A stretch of DNA of 34,577 bases from Gammaproteobacteria bacterium (GTDB lineage Bacteria > Pseudomonadota > Gammaproteobacteria > Xanthomonadales > Wenzhouxiangellaceae): the NCBI GenBank assembly GCA_009908385.1, contig JAAAPE010000078.1, positions 1-34,577 on the forward strand, written 5' to 3'. Below, one piece after another: positions 7,440-17,401 of this stretch (positions are counted from its first letter, which is position 1; every line of letters starts with the position of its first letter). The translations under genes were made by a program, and so were the position numbers. The notes under the pieces were generated by a model that saw only the letters and a list, made by a program, of their open reading frames with translations, ran no database searches and was not told where the DNA came from.

Positions 7440-9878
7440 TCAGCTGGCCTTGGCCATCGGTGGCTTCATCGCCTGCTGACCGCCGATTTCCCCGGGCGTG
7501 AATTCGTCGACGGCGATGACCTTCGCGGTCAGTTCCTGCGCCCGCTTGAGGTCGGTGCCCTGTTCCTCGGTGATGACGCCGCTGGCTACCGCCTTGCTCA
7601 CCACCTCGTCGACGTTCACCGGGCTGGGTACGACCTTGAGCGCATTGCGCACCGCCATTTCCGCCGGCGCTGCCTTGAGCACCGCCTCGAAGGCCTTCAG
7701 GACCAGGCCGGTGCCGTCGTCCTGGCTGGAGATGTAGGCGCCGGCGATCAGGCGCTCGCGGCTTTCGGACTGTTCCTGCAGCAATCCGGAGATCGCCAGG
7801 CAGGTCCGGTCGTCGGCCGAACGCTGGCGGCGGCCCCAAGGGAACAGCAGCACGCGCAGCAGGCCGCCCGGGCCCCCGACCGGGAAGTTGTGGAGCACGG
7901 CGTAGAGCGCTTCCTCGACCTGCTTCAGGCTGTCGGCGACCGCCCAGCGCACCAGGGGCAGGTCCTCCGCGGGCCGTCCGTCGTCCTCGAAACGCCTCAG
8001 GCTGGCCGAGGCCATGTAAAGGTGGGCCAGCGCGTCGGCCAGCCGACCGGAGAGCATTTCCTTGAACTTGAACTTGCCGCCGAGAATCAGCAGGCACAGA
8101 TCCGCGACCAGGGTGAAGGCCGCACTCAAGCGGTTGACGCTGCGGTAGAGATTGGCCGTGGGGCCCGAGACGGGCGAGCGGCTCAGCAGCCCGCCGGTCA
8201 GTCCGAGCAGGGGGGCGCGGACGAAATTGGAGATGACGAAACCGATGTGCCCGAACAGGGCGCGGTCGAAGGCCGCGGCGTCGTCATCCGCGGCCGATTC
8301 CATTTCCTTCAGCAGCCAGGGGTGGCAGCGAATCGCGCCCTGCCCGAACACGATCATGGATCGGGTGAGGATGTTCGCGCCCTCGACCGTGATCGCCACG
8401 GGGATCGACTGCCACGGGATCGACAGGTAGTTGTTGGGGCCTTCGACGACGGCCTTGCCGCCGTGCACGTCCATGGCATCGTTGAGCACCCGGCGATTGG
8501 CCTCGGTCAGGTAGGCCTTTAGGATCGCCGAGAGCACAACGGGCTTTTCGCCGTGGTCGAGCGCGCTGAGCGTGAGCTTGTGCGCGGCTTCCATGCGGTA
8601 GGTCTCGCCGCCGATCCGCGCCAGCGGTTCGGCGATCCCCTCGAACTGGCCGATGGGCTGCTTGAACTGGTAGCGGACGCGTGCATAGGCGCCGGTGGTC
8701 ATGCTCGTCAGCTTGCCGTTGGCCACGCTCTGGGCCGGCAGCGAGATGGCGCGGCCTGCCGCCAGGCAGTGCATCAGCATGCGCCAGCCCTGGCCGACTC
8801 GCTCGCGGCCGCCGATCACCCAGTCCAGCGGGATGAAGACATCCTGGCCGCGGGTCGGGCCGTTGAGGAAGATGCTGCCGCCGGGCCGGTGCCGATCGCC
8901 GATCTCGACCCCCGGAGTTTCGGTCGGAATGAGCGCGCAGGTGATCCCCAGGTTCTTCTTGTCGCCGAGCAGTCCGTCCGGGTCCTTGGCCTTGAAGGCC
9001 AGGCCCAGCACGGAGGCCACCGGTGCCAGGGTGATGTAGCGCTTGTCCCAGCTCACGCGCAGGCCGAGCACTTCGCGGCCGTTGAACTCCTGCTTGCACA
9101 CGATGCCTTCGTCGGGCATGGCGGCGGCGTCCGAGCCGGCCAGCGGGGAGGTCAGCGCGAAGCAGGGGATGTCCTCGCCCCTGGCCAGGCGCGGCAGGTA
9201 GTGGTTCTTCTGCTCGTCGGTGCCGAAGTGCATGAGCAGTTCGCCCGGGCCGAGGGAATTCGGAACCATGACCGACACGGCGGCCGAAAGGCTGCGCGAC
9301 GCGATCTTGGTCACGACGGCGGCGTTGCCCTGGGCGGAGAAGCCGAGCCCGCCGTATTCCTTCGGAATGATCATGCTCAGGAAGCGCTTGTCCCGGATGA
9401 ACTGCCACGCCTCCGGCGGCAGGTCCATCAGCTCGTTGTTGATCTGCCACTCGTCGAGCATCCCGCACAGCTCCTCGACCGGTCCGTCGAGGAAGGCCTG
9501 CTCTTCGGCCGACAGGGCGGGCTTGTCGATGCCGAACAGCTTCTTCCAGCGCGGTCGGCCCGAGAACAGCTCGGCATCCCACCACACGGTACCGGCGTCG
9601 AGCGCCTCGCGTTCGGTGTCCGAGATCGGCGGCAGGACCGACTTGAACCAGCCGAACAGGCGGTCAGAAATCAGGACCCGGCGGAGCGGCCGGATGGCGA
9701 CCACCGTCAGTGCCGCGGCGGTGATGGCGTAGAGGGTCACGACCGGCCAGCCCGCCGACTGCCAGATCGTCCCCGCCAGTGCGGCCAGGGCGAGCAGGGC
9801 GGACAGCCAGGAGGGTGTGCGGAACCAGGCAAGCGCGAGCAGGCCCACGGCAAGAGCGATGATCAACAACCAGGTCAT
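7440..9878 (-). CDS. fadE: Membrane-anchored acyl-CoA dehydrogenase FadE
   Basis: 812 residues, matching E. coli FadE (814). The N-terminus carries two or three hydrophobic segments (about 2-18, 24-38, 46-62), then the acyl-CoA dehydrogenase core: FALTSPLAGSDAAAMPD for FAD/substrate contact, a middle beta domain, and DAMDVHGGKAVVEGPNNYL in the C-terminal helical domain, followed by a FadE-specific DUF1974-like tail. It catalyses the first beta-oxidation step, FAD-dependent oxidation of acyl-CoA to trans-2-enoyl-CoA. Its ATG overlaps the stop of the upstream TetR gene by four bases (ATGA), so translation is probably coupled. The order fadE-fadN-fadA gives a complete beta-oxidation cycle in one transcript. 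Confidence 0.95.
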   Translation of the reverse strand: MTWLLIIALAVGLLALAWFRTPSWLSALLALAALAGTIWQSAGWPVVTLYAITAAALTVVAIRPLRRVLISDRLFGWFKSVLPPISDTEREALDAGTVWWDAELFSGRPRWKKLFGIDKPALSAEEQAFLDGPVEELCGMLDEWQINNELMDLPPEAWQFIRDKRFLSMIIPKEYGGLGFSAQGNAAVVTKIASRSLSAAVSVMVPNSLGPGELLMHFGTDEQKNHYLPRLARGEDIPCFALTSPLAGSDAAAMPDEGIVCKQEFNGREVLGLRVSWDKRYITLAPVASVLGLAFKAKDPDGLLGDKKNLGITCALIPTETPGVEIGDRHRPGGSIFLNGPTRGQDVFIPLDWVIGGRERVGQGWRMLMHCLAAGRAISLPAQSVANGKLTSMTTGAYARVRYQFKQPIGQFEGIAEPLARIGGETYRMEAAHKLTLSALDHGEKPVVLSAILKAYLTEANRRVLNDAMDVHGGKAVVEGPNNYLSIPWQSIPVAITVEGANILTRSMIVFGQGAIRCHPWLLKEMESAADDDAAAFDRALFGHIGFVISNFVRAPLLGLTGGLLSRSPVSGPTANLYRSVNRLSAAFTLVADLCLLILGGKFKFKEMLSGRLADALAHLYMASASLRRFEDDGRPAEDLPLVRWAVADSLKQVEEALYAVLHNFPVGGPGGLLRVLLFPWGRRQRSADDRTCLAISGLLQEQSESRERLIAGAYISSQDDGTGLVLKAFEAVLKAAPAEMAVRNALKVVPSPVNVDEVVSKAVASGVITEEQGTDLKRAQELTAKVIAVDEFTPGEIGGQQAMKPPMAKAS

Positions 9879-10513
9879 GATGTTGCCTCCAGAGTGCGTC
9901 GGGCACTTTCAGGGATTCGGTTTTCGAGACTGCCGCGAAGGCCCGCGGCAGCGAACTGCACCAGTTCGGCAGCGATGATGCGGGTGTCTTTCAGGGCGGA
10001 CTCGGCCATGGTCAGCGTCAACGCGCCGACAATGAAATCGAGTTGGTGCCGCAAGCGGCCCGGATCAGCGTCGGGCAACGCGTTCGAAACCGCGTCCGCG
10101 AAGCGCCGCATCACGTGCGCATATTCCTGCCGCATCGCGGCATGAAGCGCCGCGTCGCGGTCGGCGAAGGCGCGCAGCAGAAGCTGCATGAAGCGCTGGC
10201 CTTCCGCGTCGCCGCCGCGAGTGAACTCGAGCGCCGGTTCAACGAACGCTTCGAGCACGGCTTCCAGGTCTGGCCGGGAAGTCTGCCGTTCGGTGGCGTC
10301 GAGCCGTTCGAGCCGGGCGGCGTTGAGCGCGTCGAGTCGGCGCCGGAAAATCGCGCGAATCAATTCCTGTTTGGACCCGAAGTAGTAATTGACCGAAGCC
10401 AGGTTGGCGTCGGCGGACTGCGTGATCTGTCGCAATGTCGTCAGGTGGAAGCCCTGTTCGGCGAACAGGCGCTCGGCGGCGTCGAGAATGCGGTCACGGG
10501 TCGAAACGGACAA
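9875..10513 (-). CDS. TetR-family regulator, PsrA-like, of fatty-acid degradation
   Basis: A 212-residue TetR protein. The helix-turn-helix region (about 6-50) reads ILDAAERLFAEQGF...LRQITQSADANLASVNYYFGSK, close to PsrA-type repressors that sense long-chain acyl ligands. The C-terminal ligand domain is helical and variable. No ATG is in frame. TTG at 10513 gives an N-terminus of PsrA-like length and a 5' UTR of normal size from the predicted promoter; TTG at 10531 is the alternative (218 aa) but would start almost at the predicted transcript start. The gene heads the fad operon and overlaps fadE by ATGA, so it is probably an autorepressor controlling the whole set. The family call is firm; equating it with PsrA is inference supported by the operator. 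Confidence 0.9.
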   Translation of the reverse strand: MSVSTRDRILDAAERLFAEQGFHLTTLRQITQSADANLASVNYYFGSKQELIRAIFRRRLDALNAARLERLDATERQTSRPDLEAVLEAFVEPALEFTRGGDAEGQRFMQLLLRAFADRDAALHAAMRQEYAHVMRRFADAVSNALPDADPGRLRHQLDFIVGALTLTMAESALKDTRIIAAELVQFAAAGLRGSLENRIPESARRTLEATS

Positions 10514-10545
10514 TTGAAACGCTCGATTCAAACAACCGTTTCAAT
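10513..10545 (-). promoter_or_regulatory. Operator for the TetR/PsrA-like regulator
   Basis: Perfect 9-bp inverted repeats ATTGAAACG (10513-10521) and CGTTTCAAT (10537-10545) flank 15 bp. Nested at 10529-10542 is CAAAC-AACC-GTTTC, which fits the Pseudomonas PsrA box pattern (C/G)AAAC-N4-GTTT(G/C). The dyad touches the -10 hexamer at 10544-10549, so a bound repressor would block transcription of its own operon. Confidence 0.65.
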
Positions 10546-10572
10546 GCTACTGCGGACGAGCGCTCGCTGCAA
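10544..10572 (-). promoter_or_regulatory. Predicted sigma70 promoter of the fad operon
   Basis: Read on the minus strand, TTGCAG (10567-10572), a 17-bp spacer and TAGCAT (10544-10549). The predicted transcript start is near 10537, about 25 bases before the TTG at 10513. The operator dyad abuts it. Confidence 0.5.
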
Positions 10573-10585
10573 GGGGGACTTCGTA

Positions 10586-10831
10586 GGCTTCAGGGTTCAG
10601 GGTTTAGTGCGGGCGTCCGGGAGCGAGGTGGCGCAGCTTCGCTGCGGAAGCCCTCATGTAGCCGATGGATGGGTGGTCCCGGCCGCAGCGCCGCGACCTT
10701 TCCTTGGAAGGTGCCACGTGCGGAAAGGCCCCGGATCAGGTCCGGGGCTACAAGCCTTGCGGGGACGGCCAAGCCATCGCGGCGCAGCCGCCCGCCCATA
10801 CTCCCAGGTGCCGTCCTGAACCCTGAAACCT
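10586..10831. repeat. Heptamer-repeat element (copy B), left part, interrupted by IS110
   Basis: The left arm GCTTCAGGGTTCAGGGTTTA (from 10588) has TTCAGGG-type units. The right arm starts at 10815 with CCTGAACCCTGAAACCT and is cut at 10831; it resumes at 12007 after the insertion sequence. The centre (about 205 bp) contains the 16-mer CGCGGCGCAGCCGCCC at 10778-10793, identical to 24266-24281 in copy D, and the REP-like hairpin at 10728-10748. No ORF is credible here. Confidence 0.8.
10728..10748. repeat. REP-like GCCCCGGA-loop-TCCGGGGC hairpin
   Basis: A perfect 8-bp stem GCCCCGGA / TCCGGGGC around loop TCAGG. It resembles small REP hairpins seen dispersed in proteobacterial genomes and is nested inside heptamer element B. 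There is no T-run, so a terminator is unlikely. Confidence 0.6.
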
Positions 10832-10833
10832 TG

Positions 10834-10839
10834 TATGTT
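10834..10839 (+). promoter_or_regulatory. -10 half of the circle-junction promoter (left end of IS110)
   Basis: TATGTT lies two bases inside the left end. In the linear insertion it has no good -35. When the ends join through the CT core it lies exactly 17 bp downstream of TTGACC at 11988-11993, giving a full promoter reading into the leader RNA. Confidence 0.65.
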
Positions 10840-10845
10840 CGAGAT

Positions 10846-11010
10846 CGTGGATTTTGAGAGGATAAAGTTGCCGGGGGCGGAGGGACTTAGAAACCCTTTC
10901 TGGCTTTCGCACAGACCGGTTCAGATTTGTCCCGCCCCCACCTCAAGCACCGATGAGGAATCTAGCAGCGATAGACTGCCGATTGATCGCAAGGTTGTGC
11001 TCGAGGGGCT
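10846..11010 (+). ncRNA. Candidate IS110 bridge RNA
   Basis: The non-coding leader folds into two large stem-loops. Loop 1: stem GGGGGC (10873-10878) with GCCCCC (10934-10939), continued by GGGAC (10882-10886) with GTCCC (10929-10933), enclosing 42 nt. Inside are GAAACC (10890-10895), identical to the left target half plus first core base, and GGTTCAG (10918-10924), the exact complement of CTGAACC, the core plus right target half. Loop 2: stem CCTCAAGCAC (10941-10950) with GTGCTCGAGG (10997-11006), one mismatch. Inside are GAATCT (10958-10963), identical to the element's right end plus core (12003-12008), and CAAG (10990-10993), complementary to CTTG at the left end (10830-10833). This is the target-loop/donor-loop order known for IS621. 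Exact 5' and 3' ends are estimated. Confidence 0.8.
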
Positions 11011-11043
11011 CCCCGGCATCCAACTTCCATTGGAGCAATGATT

Positions 11044-11991
11044 ATGGCACACAGCGTTTCTTTGATCAGCCTTGGCGCCGACGTCGACAGCCGCTTCATT
11101 CAGATCAATGGCCACGGTGAGCCCACCGTCCACAAGATCGAGAACTCCCCGCGCGCCATTCGCGCGTGGCTAAAGTCCGTCGCCGCCTCGGCCCGGCTCG
11201 CCGTCGAGGCGACCGGCGCCTATCACCTCGAATTGGTCGATCAGGCGCACAAGGCGGGTCTGACGGTCTACGTCGTCAATCCCCGCGCCATCCGCCAGTA
11301 TCGGGAAAGCGTCGGCCAGCGGGCCAAAAATGACCGCTGCGATGCGAAGCTGATTGCACGTTATATCGACCGCGAGCATGATGAAGTGCGCCCCTACACC
11401 CCGCTGAGCGCCCGACAGCGCAGGGTCTGGCAGCTGCTCAAGCGTCGCGCCACCCTGGTCAAGGCACGCCAGCAGGTCCAGCAGAGCCTGGCCGGCATCA
11501 CCGGGCTGGGTGCACCGCTGCGACAAACGATCGCCAAACTCAATCGGCTGATCACCCTGATCGAAATGCAGATCGAAACCCTGCTCAAGGAGCTGGGCCT
11601 GTGGGAGCTGGTGGAATGCTGCCAGTCCGTCCAGGGCATCGGGCGAGTCACCGCCATGGGTTTGGTCATCGCCTTCGATCGCGGTGACTTCAAAAGTGCC
11701 GATGCCTTCGTGGCCTATCTGGGCATGGATGTCAGGGTCCGGGACTCCGGCAAGTTCGTCGGCCAGCGCAAACTGACCAAAAAGGGCGATGGCGAGTATC
11801 GGCGGCTGATCTACAATGCCGCGGTCACCGCCGGCCGTTACGACTTCAAACCCCTCCTGCAGCGTTTCAAAGACCGCGGCATGAAAAACACCCAGGCCTA
11901 CGTCGCACTGGCGCGAAAGCTGATCCGGATCGCCTTCGCGCTGATGAAAAACCGCGACAGGTTCGACCCAAACCAGCTCAGAATCGCTTGA
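11044..11991 (+). CDS. IS110-family transposase (RuvC-like DEDD plus serine domain)
   Basis: 315 residues. The ATG at 11044 is preferred because GGAG (11032-11035) lies 8 bases upstream; the ATG at 11038 has only 2. Numbered from the 11038 Met, the RuvC-like tetrad is Asp15 (GADVD), Glu57 (AVEATG), Asp99 and Asp102 (KNDRCDAK). A central coiled-coil-like helix (about 140-190) precedes the C-terminal Transposase_20 domain with VQGIGRVTAM (helix-hairpin-helix) and DSGK, whose Ser237 fits the catalytic serine position of IS621 (Ser241). The enzyme would pair target and donor through the leader RNA and recombine at CT. There is no frameshift or truncation. The stop overlaps the -35 hexamer of the circle-junction promoter. 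Confidence 0.95.
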   Translation: MAHSVSLISLGADVDSRFIQINGHGEPTVHKIENSPRAIRAWLKSVAASARLAVEATGAYHLELVDQAHKAGLTVYVVNPRAIRQYRESVGQRAKNDRCDAKLIARYIDREHDEVRPYTPLSARQRRVWQLLKRRATLVKARQQVQQSLAGITGLGAPLRQTIAKLNRLITLIEMQIETLLKELGLWELVECCQSVQGIGRVTAMGLVIAFDRGDFKSADAFVAYLGMDVRVRDSGKFVGQRKLTKKGDGEYRRLIYNAAVTAGRYDFKPLLQRFKDRGMKNTQAYVALARKLIRIAFALMKNRDRFDPNQLRIA

Positions 11992-12008
11992 CCCTCAACA
12001 TAGAATCT
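11988..12008 (+). promoter_or_regulatory. -35 half of the circle-junction promoter and right end of IS110
   Basis: TTGACC (11988-11993) overlaps the transposase stop codon. Fifteen bases reach the end of the CT core, and two more left-end bases complete a 17-bp spacer to TATGTT at 10834-10839 in the circular form. Confidence 0.65.
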
Positions 12009-12023
12009 GAACCCTGAACCCTG
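12007..12023. repeat. Heptamer-repeat element (copy B), right remnant
   Basis: CTGAACCCTGAACCCTG continues the array broken at 10831. It ends 10 bases before the stop codon of the pseudopilin gene. Confidence 0.8.
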
Positions 12024-12033
12024 CGCGCCAGCG

Positions 12034-12561
12034 TCACGCCTCACATTCGTCCGGGTCGACATCGCGGGTGGCGCGGACCCGGCCGGGATTGGAGACGATG
12101 ACGGCGCGGGCGGCGTCCGGGTTGCCGGGGGTGCACAGCCGGATGGTGAGGTTGGTGCCGTAGGCCATGCCGGAGCCCGTGAAGCGAACGCGGTAGCGCC
12201 CGCCGGAGGACATCAGCAGGCCTTCGCTGCCCTGGACCACTCTCAGGACGGCTCCGGGATGCGCGGGCTGGCCGCTCTTTTCGGGGTCGAGGTAGACGAT
12301 CCAGCCGTCCTCCCAGCGATTGCCGCCGGTGCAGCCGAGCCCATCGCTGCTGGGGCAGGCGGCGACGAAGTCGTTGCGCTTGATGGCTTCGCTGCGGGCG
12401 AACTGGAGGTGGGTGACCAGGTGGTTGGACACCGCGGTGAGTCTCTGCTGCTCGAAAAAACGTCCCAGGGCGGGAACGGCTGTGGTGAGGATGACCGCCA
12501 GGAGTGCAATGGCGATCATCATCTCGATGACGGTGAAGCCGGAATGACCGTATCGGCGCAT
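12034..12561 (-). CDS. Type IV pilus/type II secretion minor pseudopilin, GspH/FimT family
   Basis: A 175-residue pseudopilin. The N-terminus MRRYGHSG|FTVIEMMIAIALLAVI carries the prepilin peptidase site (Gly8/Phe9), Glu at mature position +5 and the hydrophobic helix. The C-terminal GspH-like domain has a Cys pair (CPSSDGLGC) and a late RLCTPGN segment. The ATG at 12561 follows GAGGAGG at 5-base spacing; an upstream ATG at 12627 would give an atypical long leader. It is likely a priming minor pilin of a type IV pilus. No other pilus gene is in the window, so it is an orphan here. Confidence 0.9.
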   Translation of the reverse strand: MRRYGHSGFTVIEMMIAIALLAVILTTAVPALGRFFEQQRLTAVSNHLVTHLQFARSEAIKRNDFVAACPSSDGLGCTGGNRWEDGWIVYLDPEKSGQPAHPGAVLRVVQGSEGLLMSSGGRYRVRFTGSGMAYGTNLTIRLCTPGNPDAARAVIVSNPGRVRATRDVDPDECEA

Positions 12562-12697
12562 GGGGACCTCCTCGGAGCGTTGCGGTCGACTGGGGACAGC
12601 ATCGCCCCGCTTGGCGGTGCGCCGCATCGGCAGCTCCCCTGCGAAATCTGTAGGAAAAACGCCTGCCGGATTGTCCGAAGATGCCGGCCGAGCCGGT

Positions 12698-13398
12698 TCA
12701 GTCCTGTTCGTCGAGCCGGTTTTCGAGCGCCGACAGCCGGTCCTCGAGCGCTTCGATGCGGGTCAGCAGGTCGTCGCGCGACGCGGCGGCCGGTTCATCG
12801 CGGCTGGCCGATGCGGACCCGCGGTCATCGTCCGCCGGACTTGATTCGATCGGGCCGCAGAGCAGGTGCATGTAGCGATCTTCTCGCTGGCCGGAGCGGC
12901 GCGGCAGGCGGACTACCATGGCCGGGTCCTTCTGCGACAGGCGTTCGAGGGTCCAGGCGACGTCGTCGGCGTCGTCGAAGCGGTGCAGGCGCTCGCTGCG
13001 CGTCAGCAGTTCGTTGACCGTCTGCGGGCCGCGCAGCATCAGCAGGGTCAGCACGGCCAGCTGGCCCTCGGTCAGCGCCAGGCCTTTTTCCGCCGCGTGC
13101 CGGTAGCGCTCGGCGCGCGAGGAGAACTGATGCCTCACCAGGCCCTTGCGCTCGAGTTCCCGCAGGGCCTGTCCGACACGACCGACTTCGAGTTTCATCA
13201 CCGGGTCGCGGCTGCTTTTCTGGTTGCAGGCCGTCGTCGTGGCATTGAGGGTCAAGGGGTAGGCGTCGGGGGTGGTCGACTCTTTCTCCACCAGGCAGCC
13301 GAGCACGCGCGCTTCAACCTCGCTCAGCCGAACGCCGGCGGATTCTTCGGCCGACTCGCTCGGCCCGTCGTCGTGGCCTCGGTTGCTTTCTTCGATGC

Positions 13399-13402
<4 letters not shown>
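12698..13402 (-). CDS. yceH: YceH family (DUF480) winged-helix protein
   Basis: 234 residues. The DUF480 core begins with LSEVEARVLGCLVEKESTTPDAYPLTLNATTTACNQKSSRDPV, diagnostic of the family, and contains two winged-helix lobes (the second around LTLLMLRGPQTVNELLTRS). The tail ends in a short heptad-rich helix, RIEALEDRLSALENRL. No ATG or GTG is available. The TTG at 13402 overlaps the stop of the upstream aminotransferase as TTGA, suggesting coupled translation with that gene. The molecular role of YceH is not established; nothing here adds a partner beyond the aminotransferase. Confidence 0.88.
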
Positions 13403-14577
<1,175 letters not shown>

Positions 14578-14639
14578 GATAGAACTCCCTACTGGATTCG
14601 TGTGGTGCAGCCGATCACGGCCGCGAACGAGTAAGCCAT

Positions 14640-14645
14640 TATAAT
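14640..14645 (+). promoter_or_regulatory. -10 element TATAAT in the aspC-uvrB divergent region
   Basis: A consensus TATAAT lies 33 bases before the uvrB ATG. It is inside ATTATAAT, which reads the same on both strands, so it could serve either direction. No good -35 and no LexA-type CTG-N10-CAG box was found. Confidence 0.4.
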
Positions 14646-14677
14646 CCCGTTGCCATGCCGACGAGCGAATCCAGTTC

Positions 14678-16696
<2,019 letters not shown>

Positions 16697-16814
16697 CGCC
16701 ACCGGCGCGGCGGCGGGTTCGGACGGTTCAGCGCCGCTTGGCGTTCTGCCCTTGAATCTGTGGGGATTGGCATGCAGTGCTTTCGGTAACTGGATCGAAT
16801 TACAGAAGGCAAGC

Positions 16815-16925
16815 ATGGCCGTCAGCGACAAGCACGTCGCCATCCTCGCCGACGACGACTATCAGGAGCTCGAACTCCACTATCCGCGGCTGCGGCTGAT
16901 CGAGGCCGGCGCTCGCGCAGTCGCT
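16815..16925 (+). pseudogene. Remnant N-terminus of a DJ-1/PfpI family gene
   Basis: An ATG opens a stretch translating to KHVAILADDDYQELEL then HYPRLRLIEAGARAV. This matches the first strand and helix of DJ-1/PfpI class glutamine amidotransferase-like proteins (pattern VAIL..DG.EE.EL.YP..RL.EAGA). Similarity stops near 16925, and the frame then runs into the antisense of the neighbouring lipoprotein gene and ends at 16964. The nucleophile-elbow Cys region (about residue 100) is absent. It looks like a 5' fragment left by a deletion; the 49-codon ORF itself is unlikely to be functional. Confidence 0.65.
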
Positions 16926-16938
16926 CTCCGGCGGCTTC

Positions 16939-17259
16939 CTAGCGGCTGCGGCAGCGGTAGATGACATACCGCCGCTGGCCGTCCTCGATCGGGCCGTCGG
17001 CGACGATCGTATCGCCGTTGAGCTCCCAGGCGCTGTTGCGAGCCAGGTCGGCCAGTTCGGCCTCGATCCTGCCCGGGCTGCGCTCCACGCCGGCGACGCG
17101 GTCGCGCACGGACGTCGTGGTCGTGCCCAGGCGCTCGCAGTTGGTGACCATCGAAGGCTGAACCAGGCGGACGCCCTCGGCGCCTCGCTCGAGCTTGACC
17201 CAGGTACAGCCGGCCGTCAGAACGACGGCCGAGGCGATGCAGGTCATCAGTGTCTTCAT
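16939..17259 (-). CDS. Small lipoprotein, DUF4156-like
   Basis: 106 residues. The signal peptide MKTLMTCIASAVVLTAGC has a lipobox (LTAG|C), so it is probably lipidated and anchored in an envelope membrane. The mature part (LVQPSMVTNCERLGTTTTSV... then RNSAWELNGDTIVADG... and VIYRC) resembles short DUF4156 proteins with two conserved cysteines likely forming a disulfide. GAGG lies 6 bases before the ATG. Function is unknown. It lies downstream of the TonB receptor on the same strand but 140 bp away, with a strong hairpin between them, so it may have its own promoter. Confidence 0.8.
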   Translation of the reverse strand: MKTLMTCIASAVVLTAGCTWVKLERGAEGVRLVQPSMVTNCERLGTTTTSVRDRVAGVERSPGRIEAELADLARNSAWELNGDTIVADGPIEDGQRRYVIYRCRSR

Positions 17260-17354
17260 CGGAACCTCGCGGAAAGCCGGATTTACTTGAGCGCTTCAAG
17301 ATAGGCGCGGCGCCTGGTGGCGTCAATGCACGTCGCGACGCCCGGATTCCGCTC

Positions 17355-17383
17355 GGTGCGGGCCCGGTGGCCGGGCCCGCACC
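17355..17383 (-). terminator. Strong GC hairpin after the TonB receptor gene
   Basis: A perfect 13-bp stem GGTGCGGGCCCGG (17355-17367) with 17371-17383 and a 3-base loop. It lies 19 bases past the receptor stop. There is no T-run on the minus strand, so it is either a T-poor terminator or an mRNA 3'-end stabiliser. Confidence 0.45.
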
Positions 17384-17401
17384 CCGGGCGTTTCGTCCGG
17401 C

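Larger units (their letters stand above)
10832..12008 (+). mobile_element. IS110-family (IS110 group) insertion sequence, complete
   Basis: 1177 bp including one CT core. CT occurs at 10830-10831 and 12007-12008. Deleting one core plus the element joins CCTGAACCCTGAAAC-CT-GAACCCTGAACCCTG, restoring an uninterrupted heptamer array, which fixes both boundaries to the base. There are no terminal inverted repeats and no target duplication beyond the core, as expected for IS110. A non-coding leader of about 206 bp precedes a DEDD/serine transposase gene whose stop lies 15 bp before the right core. The long left non-coding end with a short right end is typical of the IS110 group; IS1111 elements carry their RNA region on the right. 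All catalytic residues are intact, so it may be active. Confidence 0.9.

Noticed and set aside
14578-14677. LexA/SOS box before uvrB
   Set aside because: No CTG-N10-CAG dyad; the closest pair has the wrong spacing.
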